A DNA stretch of 62,593 bases from contig JBKOWM010000002.1 of the NCBI GenBank assembly GCA_046724395.1, positions 1-62,593 of the forward strand. Reading direction: 5' to 3'. Under the pieces are notes generated by a model. That model did not search any database and had not been told where the DNA came from. It was given only the letters and a program-made list of their open reading frames with translations. The position numbers and the translations under genes were made by a program. The first letter of the stretch is position 1. Every line of letters begins with the position of its first letter. This stretch comes from DATAEU01 sp046724395. GTDB lineage: Bacteria; Actinomycetota; UBA4738; HRBIN12. Below are positions 55,623 through 62,593 of this stretch, in pieces.

Positions 55623-56323
55623 ACGAGCGACACGTCCACGAGGATCAGCTCGGAGGCGATGGAACCGTCGATCCTAACGACGGACTCGTCCGTGATCTGC
55701 GCCGCGTCCCCGGTCGTCATCCGGTCGCCATTCACCGACACGTCGCCATCGATGACGTAGAGATATGCGCCTCGGCCATCGGCGAGCGCGTGCTCGACGC
55801 GCACGCCGGGCGTGAGGTGCGACACGAACACGTGCGCCTCCTGATGCACGAGCACCGCGTCGCCGTCGTCGCCGCTGATCGCCCTCAGTAGCCGGTCCGT
55901 TCGATCCTCCGTCGTGAACACCTTCTGCTCGACGCCCGGCGGCAGTCCGCGCTCGTTCGGCATGATCCACAACTGGATGAAGCGCATCGGCTCGGTCTCC
56001 GATGCGTTCTGCTCCGAATGCCACGCGCCGGAGCCCAGGGTCATCCGTTGCACCGAGCCGGCGGGCAGCGGACCGGGCGAGCCGCCCACGTTGTCCTGAT
56101 GACGGAACGACCCCTCGACGACGTACGTGAGGCCCTCGATGTCGCGATGCGGATGCAGCGGCCAGATCGCTCCCGGGATGAGCCGATCGTCGTTGAACAC
56201 ACGCAGCGTCCCGAACTGCACGTACTCCGGGTCGTGGTACGTGTCGAAGGAGTAGTGCCACCGCGCCCGGAACCAGCCGCCTTCGACGTCGGAGATGTCG
56301 GCGTCTCGGCGAATCTTGATCAC
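55619..56323 (-). CDS. Pirin family protein
   Basis: A 234-residue bicupin. The N-terminal metal site is in PGAIWPLHPHRDIEGLTYV and AGSVQRMTLGSGAWHSEQN, and the second cupin is shorter and degenerate. Pirins can act as quercetin dioxygenases or redox sensors; the role is not defined here. GTG at 56323. Overlaps the acetyltransferase gene. Confidence 0.9.
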   Translation of the reverse strand: MIKIRRDADISDVEGGWFRARWHYSFDTYHDPEYVQFGTLRVFNDDRLIPGAIWPLHPHRDIEGLTYVVEGSFRHQDNVGGSPGPLPAGSVQRMTLGSGAWHSEQNASETEPMRFIQLWIMPNERGLPPGVEQKVFTTEDRTDRLLRAISGDDGDAVLVHQEAHVFVSHLTPGVRVEHALADGRGAYLYVIDGDVSVNGDRMTTGDAAQITDESVVRIDGSIASELILVDVSLV

Positions 56324-56324
56324 G

Positions 56325-56558
56325 TCAGAGCTGCAGGACGGGGCACGTGAGGGTGCGCGTCACGCCCTCGACGGACTGCACCGGCATGACGATCGCTTTC
56401 GCGAGCTCGTCGAGGTCCGCAGCCTCGCCGCGGGCGATCACGTCGTACGGGCCGGTGACGCCGTCGACCTGGCTGACTCCCTTGATTCCGCCGATCTCCC
56501 GGGTAACCGCGCTCGCCTTGCCGACCTCGGTCTGGATGAGGATGTATGCGCTCACCAT
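56325..56558 (-). CDS. Stand-alone Lrp/AsnC ligand-binding (RAM) domain protein
   Basis: A 77-residue protein consisting of only the alpha/beta effector domain: MVSAYILIQTEVGKASAVTR, VDGVTGPYDVIARGEAADL and a C-terminal CPVLQL. There is no DNA-binding helix-turn-helix. Such proteins can bind amino acids or form complexes with full-length regulators. ATG at 56558 with GGGGGT upstream. Ends one base before the pirin start. Confidence 0.88.
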   Translation of the reverse strand: MVSAYILIQTEVGKASAVTREIGGIKGVSQVDGVTGPYDVIARGEAADLDELAKAIVMPVQSVEGVTRTLTCPVLQL

Positions 56559-56620
56559 GTCGGTACCCCCTGGGTGGACGGTCCGGCCGGTATCGTACGC
56601 GAACGCTTGGAGCCCCTGCG

Positions 56621-56817
56621 AACGCGTTTCGTGTTGTCATCGAGGGTCTTCCCGACGACGTCTGCGTCGAGGTGCCAGCGCTCGTCGACAAGAACGGCGT
56701 GGCGCGCTCCTCGACGCCAACACCGCGGCCACGCTCACGACGTCAAGGATCGTCGAGCTGTGCGACGAGCTCATCGAGGCTCACCGCGACCTCATGCCCA
56801 AGGGCATCCGCTGGTAG
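56621..56817 (+). pseudogene. Remnant of a GH4 family glycosidase
   Basis: In one frame the sequence reads NAFRVVIEGLPDDVCVEVPA then LVDKNGV, typical of the C-terminal part of GH4 enzymes (alpha-glucosidase/galactosidase). At about 56700 the frame shifts, and another frame reads ALLDANTAATLTTSRIVELC then DELIEAHRDLMPKGIRW with a stop, the usual C-terminal end. About 50-60 intervening residues are missing and nothing recognisable precedes 56621. So only the tail of a former gene remains, degraded. Confidence 0.65.
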
Positions 56818-56847
56818 CGTTCGCCGCGGCGGACATCCGCCGTCGGA

Positions 56848-58290
56848 TCACAGAACGACGGCGAGCGTGGCCGGCCCTCCCCTCGCGGGCATGAAGAACA
56901 GGAAGTTACCGCCGGTGTCGGAGCGGTCCGACGTGAAGAGCGCGAAGCGACCGTCCGGCGACCATCCGAAGGCACGATCCGCGGCCGGCTCCCCGCCCGT
57001 GAGCGGGTGCGTATGACGGCCGTCGACATCGGCAACCCAGACGTCGTCGGTGCCCAGGGCGTCCGATGAAAACAACAGCCGCCCCCCGCCGGGCGACACG
57101 TGCGGGTCCCAATCGTCGCCTCGCGAGTCGAGGATCGGGTGCGGATTCGCGCCGTGGGCGCCGACCTGCCAGATGTCGTGGTTCCCGGGTTCGTCGTCTG
57201 CCGCCGACGAATACACGATCGAAGAACCATCGGGACTCCACGAGGGTGAGAGGCTGTCGCCGTCGACGGTGATCCTGGTGAGCGCGCGCGTCGCCGCGTC
57301 GACGACGCGAACGTTCGTTCGTCGCCCGGACTCCTCGGTATAGAGGACCGTTCGACCGTCGGGCGACCACGACGGGAACGTCTCGTCGCCGAGGCCGTGC
57401 GTCAACCGGCGCAGTTTCACAGGCCGCATCGACGCGTCGAGCTCCATGACCCACACGTCGACCGTCCCGCGCCGATCGTCTCCGAACGCAATCCGTCGGC
57501 CGTCCGGGGACAGGTCGGCCCCGCTCGTCGCCGTCCCCGTGTCGGTGAGCTTGATGACGTCTGCTCCCCCGTCGCGGATCAGATACAGGTTCGCCGGTCC
57601 GTCCGGCCGCGCCGTGACGGCATAGTCACGGCGGCCCGGTAGCGGTGTCGTACGAAGCGGCCCGAACGCGGGAACCGTGGCGACCGCGACGGGCGGCACG
57701 ACGACGGCGACGACAAGCGGAAGGAATCGGAAGGAGGGTCGTCGCGACGCCGTGAACGCGGCGGCGCCGACGGCGCCGGCCAGCGTCGCGGCGGCGGTCC
57801 CGGCCGCGAGGAACTGCAGCGACGACATCTGCGGGAACCACCCGATCTCGAGCCGGACCGAGAGGATCGCGGCGATCAACCAGCCGAGACCCGCGATGAC
57901 GCCGAGCACCCCGTTCCTGGACTCGGCGATCGCGGCGCCCGACGAGTATTCCCGAACAATGCGCCATCCCGCAACGAACACGACGAACGCGATCACCGAA
58001 CCAGCGATGCCGACTCCGGGCGACGCGTAACCACGTCCCGCGAGCGTGACCAGCATGCCCGAGGACGCGTACACGAGGAACAACGCGGTCGCGACGAGCA
58101 TCAAGCCCACAGCGAGACCCAGCGGCGCCCGTCGCGCTCGTCCGCGATCCGTCCCCGACGGCGGCTGCGGCGGAGCGGGAACGGCCACGCCCACATCGGG
58201 CCGCGGCGGGACGCCGATCCACCCCCGGCACGCCGGACACCTCGCCGTTTCCACGTCGAGACGCATCGAGCATCCTGGACACGTAAGCAT
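56848..58290 (-). CDS. Zinc-ribbon membrane protein with WD40-like PD40 propeller
   Basis: A 480-residue protein. The N-terminus is a zinc ribbon (MLTCPGCSMRL, RCPACRGW). Four or five membrane helices follow (PLGLAVGLMLVATALFLVYA, and others). The C-terminal half is a TolB-like beta propeller: LSPDGRRIAFGDDRRGTVDV, PSWSPDGRTVLYTEESG, VSPGGGRLLFSSDAL. The propeller probably faces the outside. No function established. ATG at 58290 has only a weak ribosome binding site; the frame beyond is a shadow of the MFS gene. Confidence 0.85.
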   Translation of the reverse strand: MLTCPGCSMRLDVETARCPACRGWIGVPPRPDVGVAVPAPPQPPSGTDRGRARRAPLGLAVGLMLVATALFLVYASSGMLVTLAGRGYASPGVGIAGSVIAFVVFVAGWRIVREYSSGAAIAESRNGVLGVIAGLGWLIAAILSVRLEIGWFPQMSSLQFLAAGTAAATLAGAVGAAAFTASRRPSFRFLPLVVAVVVPPVAVATVPAFGPLRTTPLPGRRDYAVTARPDGPANLYLIRDGGADVIKLTDTGTATSGADLSPDGRRIAFGDDRRGTVDVWVMELDASMRPVKLRRLTHGLGDETFPSWSPDGRTVLYTEESGRRTNVRVVDAATRALTRITVDGDSLSPSWSPDGSSIVYSSAADDEPGNHDIWQVGAHGANPHPILDSRGDDWDPHVSPGGGRLLFSSDALGTDDVWVADVDGRHTHPLTGGEPAADRAFGWSPDGRFALFTSDRSDTGGNFLFFMPARGGPATLAVVL

Positions 58291-58352
58291 CGCAACCCCG
58301 AACCAGCGAACGCCTGATTTGTCGGCTTCGCCGGCAATCGGATTGAGCCCTA

Positions 58353-59591
58353 TCAGGTCTCGATGGTCGTCCCGGTGATCGTCCCTAGGGGTGGCGCGCC
58401 GGCCTCGCCCTGGCCCGCGCTCGCGCCGTCGAAGCGCTCGTCGCGCAGCGCGATCCGCGCGACGACGGCGGCCGCGAGGGTCAGCACCGACGCCGCCGAG
58501 TACAGGACGAGCGGGCCGAGCGACTCGTACACCATGCCGCCGAGTCCCGTCCCGAGGATCGGGCCGAGGCCGAATCCGGTCATCATCGCGACCGACTGGC
58601 CCGTCGAGTACAGGGACCGCGGCACCATCCGGCCGATGACGACGACGGTCGTCGTGAACAGCAGAGCGAAGCCGACGCCCTCGAACGTCGTGAGCGCGGA
58701 CACTACCCGCGGGCTCTCGACGAGTCCCCAGAGCAGGAAGCCGGTCGCGTAGACGACGCAGCCCGCGACGAAGAGACGGCGAAGACCGAATCGCCGCTGC
58801 AACCTCGAGGACGAGCGCATCGTCGGAACCTCGACGAGGCCGCCCAGCGCTGTCCCGATGCCGACCAGAAGCGGACCTCCGCCACCGCTTTCGATCTTGA
58901 GCGCGATGAAGTTCCATGCCCCGTTGAACCCGGTCCAAAGGAGCAGCAACGCGACCAAGAACACCCAGAACCTCGGCACGGCGCGGAAGAGGGTTCCGAC
59001 GGTCCCGAGCCGTCCGTGCTCGCCTCCGCCGTGGCGCGGGCGGTCGGCGGCGATGGTGCCGGCCCATACAGCGACACCTAGACTCGCGATGGCGAACGCC
59101 ACCATCGCCCACCGCACGCCAGCGGCCTGCAGGACGACGCCGAGCAGAAAGCACGCGCCCGCGTAGCTGAGGCTCTCCCACGAGCGGATGCGACCGTAGT
59201 CGTGCATACGCTCATCGCCGAGGTACGTCAGCGCGATCGCATCCATATTCGGACCAGTCGACGCCTGGAACGCCGCAAACACGAACGCCACCGCCGCGAT
59301 CGCGATCGGTTCCTGCGCATAGAAGAGACCAACCGCCGCGACCGCGGCACCCACCGATCCGATCTGGAGCGCCCGCCGTCGTCCGAGCGACGTGTCGGCG
59401 AGGTGCCCCCACATCGGGTTGGCCGCGATCCGAGCGAGGGCCATCGAGGCCAGAACGAACCCGATGTCGGTCGGCGACAGCCCACGATCGTCGAGGAACA
59501 GGGCGATGAACGGAAAGAACGACGCGATGACGACGCCGAAGAGCACGAACAGAACCCGGATCGAGACAGCAGGCCGGATTCGGACGCTCAC
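58353..59591 (-). CDS. Major facilitator superfamily transporter
   Basis: A 412-residue transporter with 12 predicted helices. Loop 2-3 signature: NPMWGHLADTSLGRRRALQI; the second half has TMRSSSRLQRRFGLRRLFVA. Similar to the MFS_1-like sugar or nucleoside symporters. Substrate unknown. GTG at 59591 overlaps the stop of the downstream-located epimerase gene (GTGA). Confidence 0.9.
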   Translation of the reverse strand: MSVRIRPAVSIRVLFVLFGVVIASFFPFIALFLDDRGLSPTDIGFVLASMALARIAANPMWGHLADTSLGRRRALQIGSVGAAVAAVGLFYAQEPIAIAAVAFVFAAFQASTGPNMDAIALTYLGDERMHDYGRIRSWESLSYAGACFLLGVVLQAAGVRWAMVAFAIASLGVAVWAGTIAADRPRHGGGEHGRLGTVGTLFRAVPRFWVFLVALLLLWTGFNGAWNFIALKIESGGGGPLLVGIGTALGGLVEVPTMRSSSRLQRRFGLRRLFVAGCVVYATGFLLWGLVESPRVVSALTTFEGVGFALLFTTTVVVIGRMVPRSLYSTGQSVAMMTGFGLGPILGTGLGGMVYESLGPLVLYSAASVLTLAAAVVARIALRDERFDGASAGQGEAGAPPLGTITGTTIET

Positions 59592-60421
59592 CGCCCGGTC
59601 GTGTCCGGTGCTTGTATCGCGGCCGGATCCCAGACGCTCGACGGGATGTCCAAGGCGTCGCGCAGCTCCGCGAGCCGCGCCCGGCGGCCCTCGTCGTCGA
59701 CGGGCTTGGAGCTCGGGACCGCGAGAAACGGCTCCAATCGACGGCGAGCCTCCACATCGCCCGGACCGGATGTCGAGGACCGCAGCGTCGCGACCGCCTT
59801 TGCGGCATCGGGCGCGTGATAGATGCCGGTGCCTGACGTCAGCATGTCCGCACCGGCCCGGGTGTACCCCAACGCGTTGTCGGGCTTGACGCCGCCGTCG
59901 ACCTCGATCGCCGTTCGCGTCCCGAGCTCGTCGATCCGGCTACGAAGCCGGCCGATCCGCTCGAACGTGTCGGCGGCCGATGACGCTCCGCCCCAGCCGA
60001 GCGGCACGGCGACGAGGTTCACGACGTCCACGGCCTCGAGCAGCGCCGTCGGAATCGCGTCGATCGGCGTGTCGAGCCGCACCGCCAAACCCACCGCCCG
60101 CCGCTCGGCGCGGATCCGCCTCACGACGTCCGCCCGATCGGAGGTCGCCTCCAGGTGAAACATCACGAGGTCGGCGCCCGCGTCCGACATGCGCTGCACC
60201 CACGTGCTCGGCTGTTCGACCATGAGGTGGACCTCGATCGGTAGGTCGATCCACGAGCGGATGCGTGCGACGAGGAAGTCGCCGAACGTCAGGCGCGGCA
60301 CGAAGTGGCCGTCCATCACGTCGAGCGAGAAGGCATCGACGCCGGCGTCGGCGACGCGCTCGATCTCTCGTCGCAGATCGGAGAAGTCCGCGTCGAGGAT
60401 CGACGCCGCGATCACTGCCAC
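59588..60421 (-). CDS. Ribulose-phosphate 3-epimerase-like protein
   Basis: A 277-residue TIM-barrel. Family motifs: IAASILDADFSDLRREIERV, VMDGHFVPRLTFGD, LPIEVHLMVEQPSTW and AIEVDGGVKPDN. Of the usual metal ligands (His35, Asp37, His68, Asp177 type) the first His is replaced by Ser (FSLDVMDG). The last 50 residues are an extra tail. So it may be a related ketohexose-phosphate epimerase rather than the housekeeping Rpe. Genomic context (DeoR, SIS, sugar-binding protein) supports a role in sugar catabolism. ATG at 60421. Confidence 0.82.
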   Translation of the reverse strand: MAVIAASILDADFSDLRREIERVADAGVDAFSLDVMDGHFVPRLTFGDFLVARIRSWIDLPIEVHLMVEQPSTWVQRMSDAGADLVMFHLEATSDRADVVRRIRAERRAVGLAVRLDTPIDAIPTALLEAVDVVNLVAVPLGWGGASSAADTFERIGRLRSRIDELGTRTAIEVDGGVKPDNALGYTRAGADMLTSGTGIYHAPDAAKAVATLRSSTSGPGDVEARRRLEPFLAVPSSKPVDDEGRRARLAELRDALDIPSSVWDPAAIQAPDTTGR

Positions 60422-60451
60422 GCGGGTGATCCTATCGACGCACTTACCCGA

Positions 60452-61207
60452 TCAAACGACGGTGACGGCGACACCGGCGTCGGCGATGCGCTTCTGCTCG
60501 TCGAGGTCGGCCTCGTCGTCCGTGACGAGCTCGTCCACGGCCTCGATCGGGCAGATCTCCACGAACGCGACACGACCGAGCTTCGATCCGTCAGCGACGA
60601 CGACCACCCGTGCCGCGGTGTCGAGCACAGCACGGTCGGTGTGCGCCTCGACCTCATGGTGCGTCGTGAGGCCGGCGGCCGCCGTGACGCCGTCCGCGCC
60701 TATGAACGCGACGTCCAGATGCAGGTCGCCGACCGCGCGGTCGGCGATCGGCCCCACGAGCTCGTACGTCTCGGAACGCGCGACCCCGCCCGTGACGACG
60801 AGCTTGATGTTGGGTCGTATCGCGAGCTCGCTCGCGATGTTGAGCGCGTTCGTGACGACCGTCAGCGGCCGGTGCGCGACGGCGCGAGCAACCTCGGTGG
60901 TCGTCGTGCCGCCGGTGAGACCGATCACCGCTCCATCGTGCACGCGCGCCGCGGCCTCCTCCCCGATACGACGTTTCTGCTCCTGGCGCCTGGCCGAGCG
61001 ATAGCGAAGCGGAAGCTCGTACGAGACCATCTGCGCGACGGCGCCGCCGTGCGTGCGCGTAAGCAGGCGCTGCTCCTCGAGCAGCTCTAGGTCGCGCCGG
61101 ACCGTCGCGGCGGACACCCCTAGGCGCTCGCCGAGCTGCGTCACGCCGACCGAGCCCACCGCCGCGAGCTCCTCCAGGATCACGCCGAGCCGCTCTGCCT
61201 GACGCAT
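60452..61207 (-). CDS. DeoR family transcriptional regulator
   Basis: A 251-residue repressor. Helix-turn-helix at LEELAAVGSVGVTQLGERLG and VSAATVRRDLELLEE. The DeoRC sensor domain contains IGLTGGTTTTEVARAVA and FIGADGVTAAAGLTT. It senses a sugar phosphate. ATG at 61207 with a TATACT -10 six bases upstream, so the mRNA is likely leaderless. Divergent from the SIS gene, with only 60 bases between. Confidence 0.94.
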   Translation of the reverse strand: MRQAERLGVILEELAAVGSVGVTQLGERLGVSAATVRRDLELLEEQRLLTRTHGGAVAQMVSYELPLRYRSARRQEQKRRIGEEAAARVHDGAVIGLTGGTTTTEVARAVAHRPLTVVTNALNIASELAIRPNIKLVVTGGVARSETYELVGPIADRAVGDLHLDVAFIGADGVTAAAGLTTHHEVEAHTDRAVLDTAARVVVVADGSKLGRVAFVEICPIEAVDELVTDDEADLDEQKRIADAGVAVTVV

Positions 61208-61213
61208 GCGCGA

Positions 61214-61259
61214 AGTATAGGGATATGCGTTGCGCGGGTGATCGCTTCTGACCTATAGT
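61214..61259. promoter_or_regulatory. Divergent promoter region for deoR-like gene and SIS gene
   Basis: Minus strand: TATACT at 61214-61219, six bases before the DeoR ATG. Plus strand: TTGCGC at 61230-61235, an 18-base spacer and TATAGT at 61254-61259, eight bases before the SIS GTG. Both would give leaderless transcripts. The DeoR protein probably binds between them. Confidence 0.55.
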
Positions 61260-61267
61260 CCGCCGAA

Positions 61268-62185
61268 GTGAGCGAAATCGCGCGTGAAATCGCGAGCCAG
61301 CCCGACTGCTGGCGCGAGGCAGCGCAGAGGGGGCACGCGCGTTCCGAGATCCTGCCCGTCGCGGGCACCCGCGTCGGCGTGATCGGCTGCGGGACATCGC
61401 TCTTCGGCGCGCAGGCGTACGCGGCGTTGCGCGAGTCGCTCGGCCTGGGCGAGACGGACGCGTTCCCGGCCTCGGAGATGCCGCGCGGCAGGGCGTGGTC
61501 GACGCTCGTCGCTATCTCGAGAAGCGGCACGACGACGGAGGTCGTCGACGCGATGGACGCCGTGACGGGGTGCCGGCGCGTGGCGATCGTCGGCGTGCAG
61601 GACTCCCCAGTCGCCGCTCACGCCGACGAGGTCATCGCGCTCGAGTTCGCCGACGAGCGCTCGGTGGTGCAGACGCGGTTCGCGACCAGCGCGCTCGCGC
61701 TGCTGCGCGCGCAACTCGGGCAGGATCTCGAGGGAGCGGCCGCCGATGCCGAAAGCGTCCTCGCCGAGGACCCGCCCGTGGATCCCAGGGCGCACGACCA
61801 TTTCGTCTTCCTGGGAGCCGGGTGGAGCGTAGGACTCGCGAACGAGGCGGCGCTCAAGCTCCGCGAGGCGGCGCAGGCCTGGACCGAGTCCTATCCGGCC
61901 ATGGAGTACCGACACGGTCCCATCAGCGTGGCTCGGCCTGGCACGCTGGTGTGGGCGATCGGCGACGTCGGCCGAGACGTCCTCGAGGACGCCGCCGAAA
62001 CCGGCGCCACCGTCGTCGGCGACGGACTCGACCCGATGGCAGAGCTCGTGCGCATCCAGCGGGCGGCGGTGGCGCTCGCCGAGCACCGCGGCTTGGATCC
62101 GGACCGGCCCCGTCACCTGACACGCTCGGTCGTCCTCAGCACCGCCGGGGGCGTCGCCGACGACGGGGGTTCGGGGGCTGTATGA
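61268..62185 (+). CDS. SIS-domain protein (AgaS/GlmS-like isomerase or deaminase)
   Basis: A 305-residue double SIS protein. Motifs: TRVGVIGCGTSLFGAQAYAA, LVAISRSGTTTEVVDAMDAV and FLGAGWSVGLANEAALKLRE, followed by YPAMEYRHGPISVARPGT. Related to the sugar isomerase domain of GlmS and to AgaS. A likely role is amino-sugar phosphate deamination or isomerisation. No glutaminase domain is present. GTG at 61268. Confidence 0.92.
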   Translation: MSEIAREIASQPDCWREAAQRGHARSEILPVAGTRVGVIGCGTSLFGAQAYAALRESLGLGETDAFPASEMPRGRAWSTLVAISRSGTTTEVVDAMDAVTGCRRVAIVGVQDSPVAAHADEVIALEFADERSVVQTRFATSALALLRAQLGQDLEGAAADAESVLAEDPPVDPRAHDHFVFLGAGWSVGLANEAALKLREAAQAWTESYPAMEYRHGPISVARPGTLVWAIGDVGRDVLEDAAETGATVVGDGLDPMAELVRIQRAAVALAEHRGLDPDRPRHLTRSVVLSTAGGVADDGGSGAV

Positions 62186-62255
62186 GCGAGCGCGGTTGCG
62201 CGAGCCGAGCCCTTGCGGGAGGGCGTCAACGTATGCAGAGGACGAGGGGGAAGCG

Positions 62256-62593
62256 ATGAGATCCGGACGGTACCCGCTGGCTCGATGGCTCGTGGCCACG
62301 TTCGCGATGCTGCTGCTGGCCGGCGCGTGCACGTTCGGCGAAGGCGCCTCGTCGAGCGAAGGGAACGGGGGAGGCAGCGGGGGCCCGATCGAGTTGACGA
62401 TGTGGGCGCACCGGAGCAAGTCGTTCGATCAGGCCATCCGAGACGCGGCAAGGGAGTATCACGACGCGCACCCGAACGTCACGATCACTCTCGAGACCTT
62501 CGCCTACGACGACTACATCCAGACGCTGCAGACGGCCCTTCCCGCCGGCAATGGGCCCGACATCATCCACATGTTCGGAACGTGGGCGTGCAC
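62256..62593 (+). CDS. ABC sugar transporter substrate-binding lipoprotein, N-terminal part
   Basis: The first 112 residues of an extracellular solute-binding protein, cut by the window edge. Lipoprotein signal peptide with lipobox LLAGACTF, a Gly/Ser linker, then PIELTMWAHRSKSFDQAIRD and FAYDDYIQTLQTALPAGNGP, typical of family 1 carbohydrate-binding proteins. GAGGGGG lies six bases upstream of ATG at 62256. The transporter permeases are probably downstream. Confidence 0.9.
   Translation, partial: MRSGRYPLARWLVATFAMLLLAGACTFGEGASSSEGNGGGSGGPIELTMWAHRSKSFDQAIRDAAREYHDAHPNVTITLETFAYDDYIQTLQTALPAGNGPDIIHMFGTWAC

Overview
This window is a high-GC chromosomal segment from a bacterium of the phylum Actinomycetota. 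Three things place it there. First, an intact pup gene encodes prokaryotic ubiquitin-like protein with the C-terminal GGQ tail. Second, a long cluster on the minus strand carries the same genes as the Mycobacterium tuberculosis Rv1002c-Rv1026 neighbourhood (pmt, rsmI, metG, tatD, an rpfB-like gene, rsmA, ispE, glmU, prs, rplY, pth, mfd, mazG, eno, divIC, DUF501-ppx). Third, a complete GlgE-type alpha-glucan operon is present. GTG and TTG starts, 1-4 base gene overlaps and several likely leaderless starts fit this group. I cannot name a genus or class from the sequence.

Layout. 1-2.5 kb: the start of an exported protein, a membrane-tethered ECF sigma factor and a small unknown gene. 2.6-3.7 kb: a secreted M23 peptidase. 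3.7-15.2 kb: glgE, treS-maltokinase, malQ, glgB and glgX in one tightly overlapped operon that turns trehalose/maltose into maltose-1-phosphate and then branched alpha-glucan. 15.3-19.4 kb: a tiny C2H2 zinc-finger protein, pup, a LigD-type polymerase and a prolyl oligopeptidase, followed by tRNA-Leu. 19.6-31.6 kb: cyclophilin, a DUF501-Ppx fusion, an S1-domain protein, an odd pseudo-receiver membrane protein on the other strand, divIC/ftsB, eno, a GNAT, mazG, a SurA-like lipoprotein and mfd.

31.7-34.9 kb holds the most novel-looking part: two micropeptide genes with very strong ribosome binding sites, absent from ordinary gene calls, with related sequences that both contain a GA(K/S)WKV tail. 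A stable hairpin, a DUF5317 membrane protein and a membrane GGDEF-EAL protein with both active sites intact follow. A foldable leader precedes the peptides. I infer a small-peptide-linked cyclic-di-GMP module; this is untested.

34.9-49.5 kb: pth, rplY, a broken DUF222/HNH gene with an SOS (LexA) box, prs, glmU, tRNA-Gln, ispE, rsmA, a DUF348-G5-RlpA wall protein in the place of rpfB, tatD, a parS-like site, metG, a matrixin-like protease, rsmI, DUF3052 and protein O-mannosyltransferase. 49.6-56.6 kb: accessory metabolism (CocE/NonD hydrolase, oxygenase-like protein, CPBP protease, FAD oxidoreductase, SDR, AAC(2')-like acetyltransferase, pirin, AsnC-like domain). 56.6-62.6 kb: a GH4 glycosidase remnant, a beta-propeller membrane protein, an MFS transporter, a ribulose-phosphate epimerase-like protein, a DeoR regulator and, divergently, a SIS-domain protein and the start of an ABC sugar-binding lipoprotein, together resembling a sugar-utilisation locus.

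Recurrent themes are SD sequences buried in hairpins next to start codons (pup, RlpA-like gene), genes whose conserved N-terminus lies upstream of any ATG/GTG/TTG (S1 protein, rsmA, SDR), and promoters whose -10 lies 6-9 bases before the start codon.
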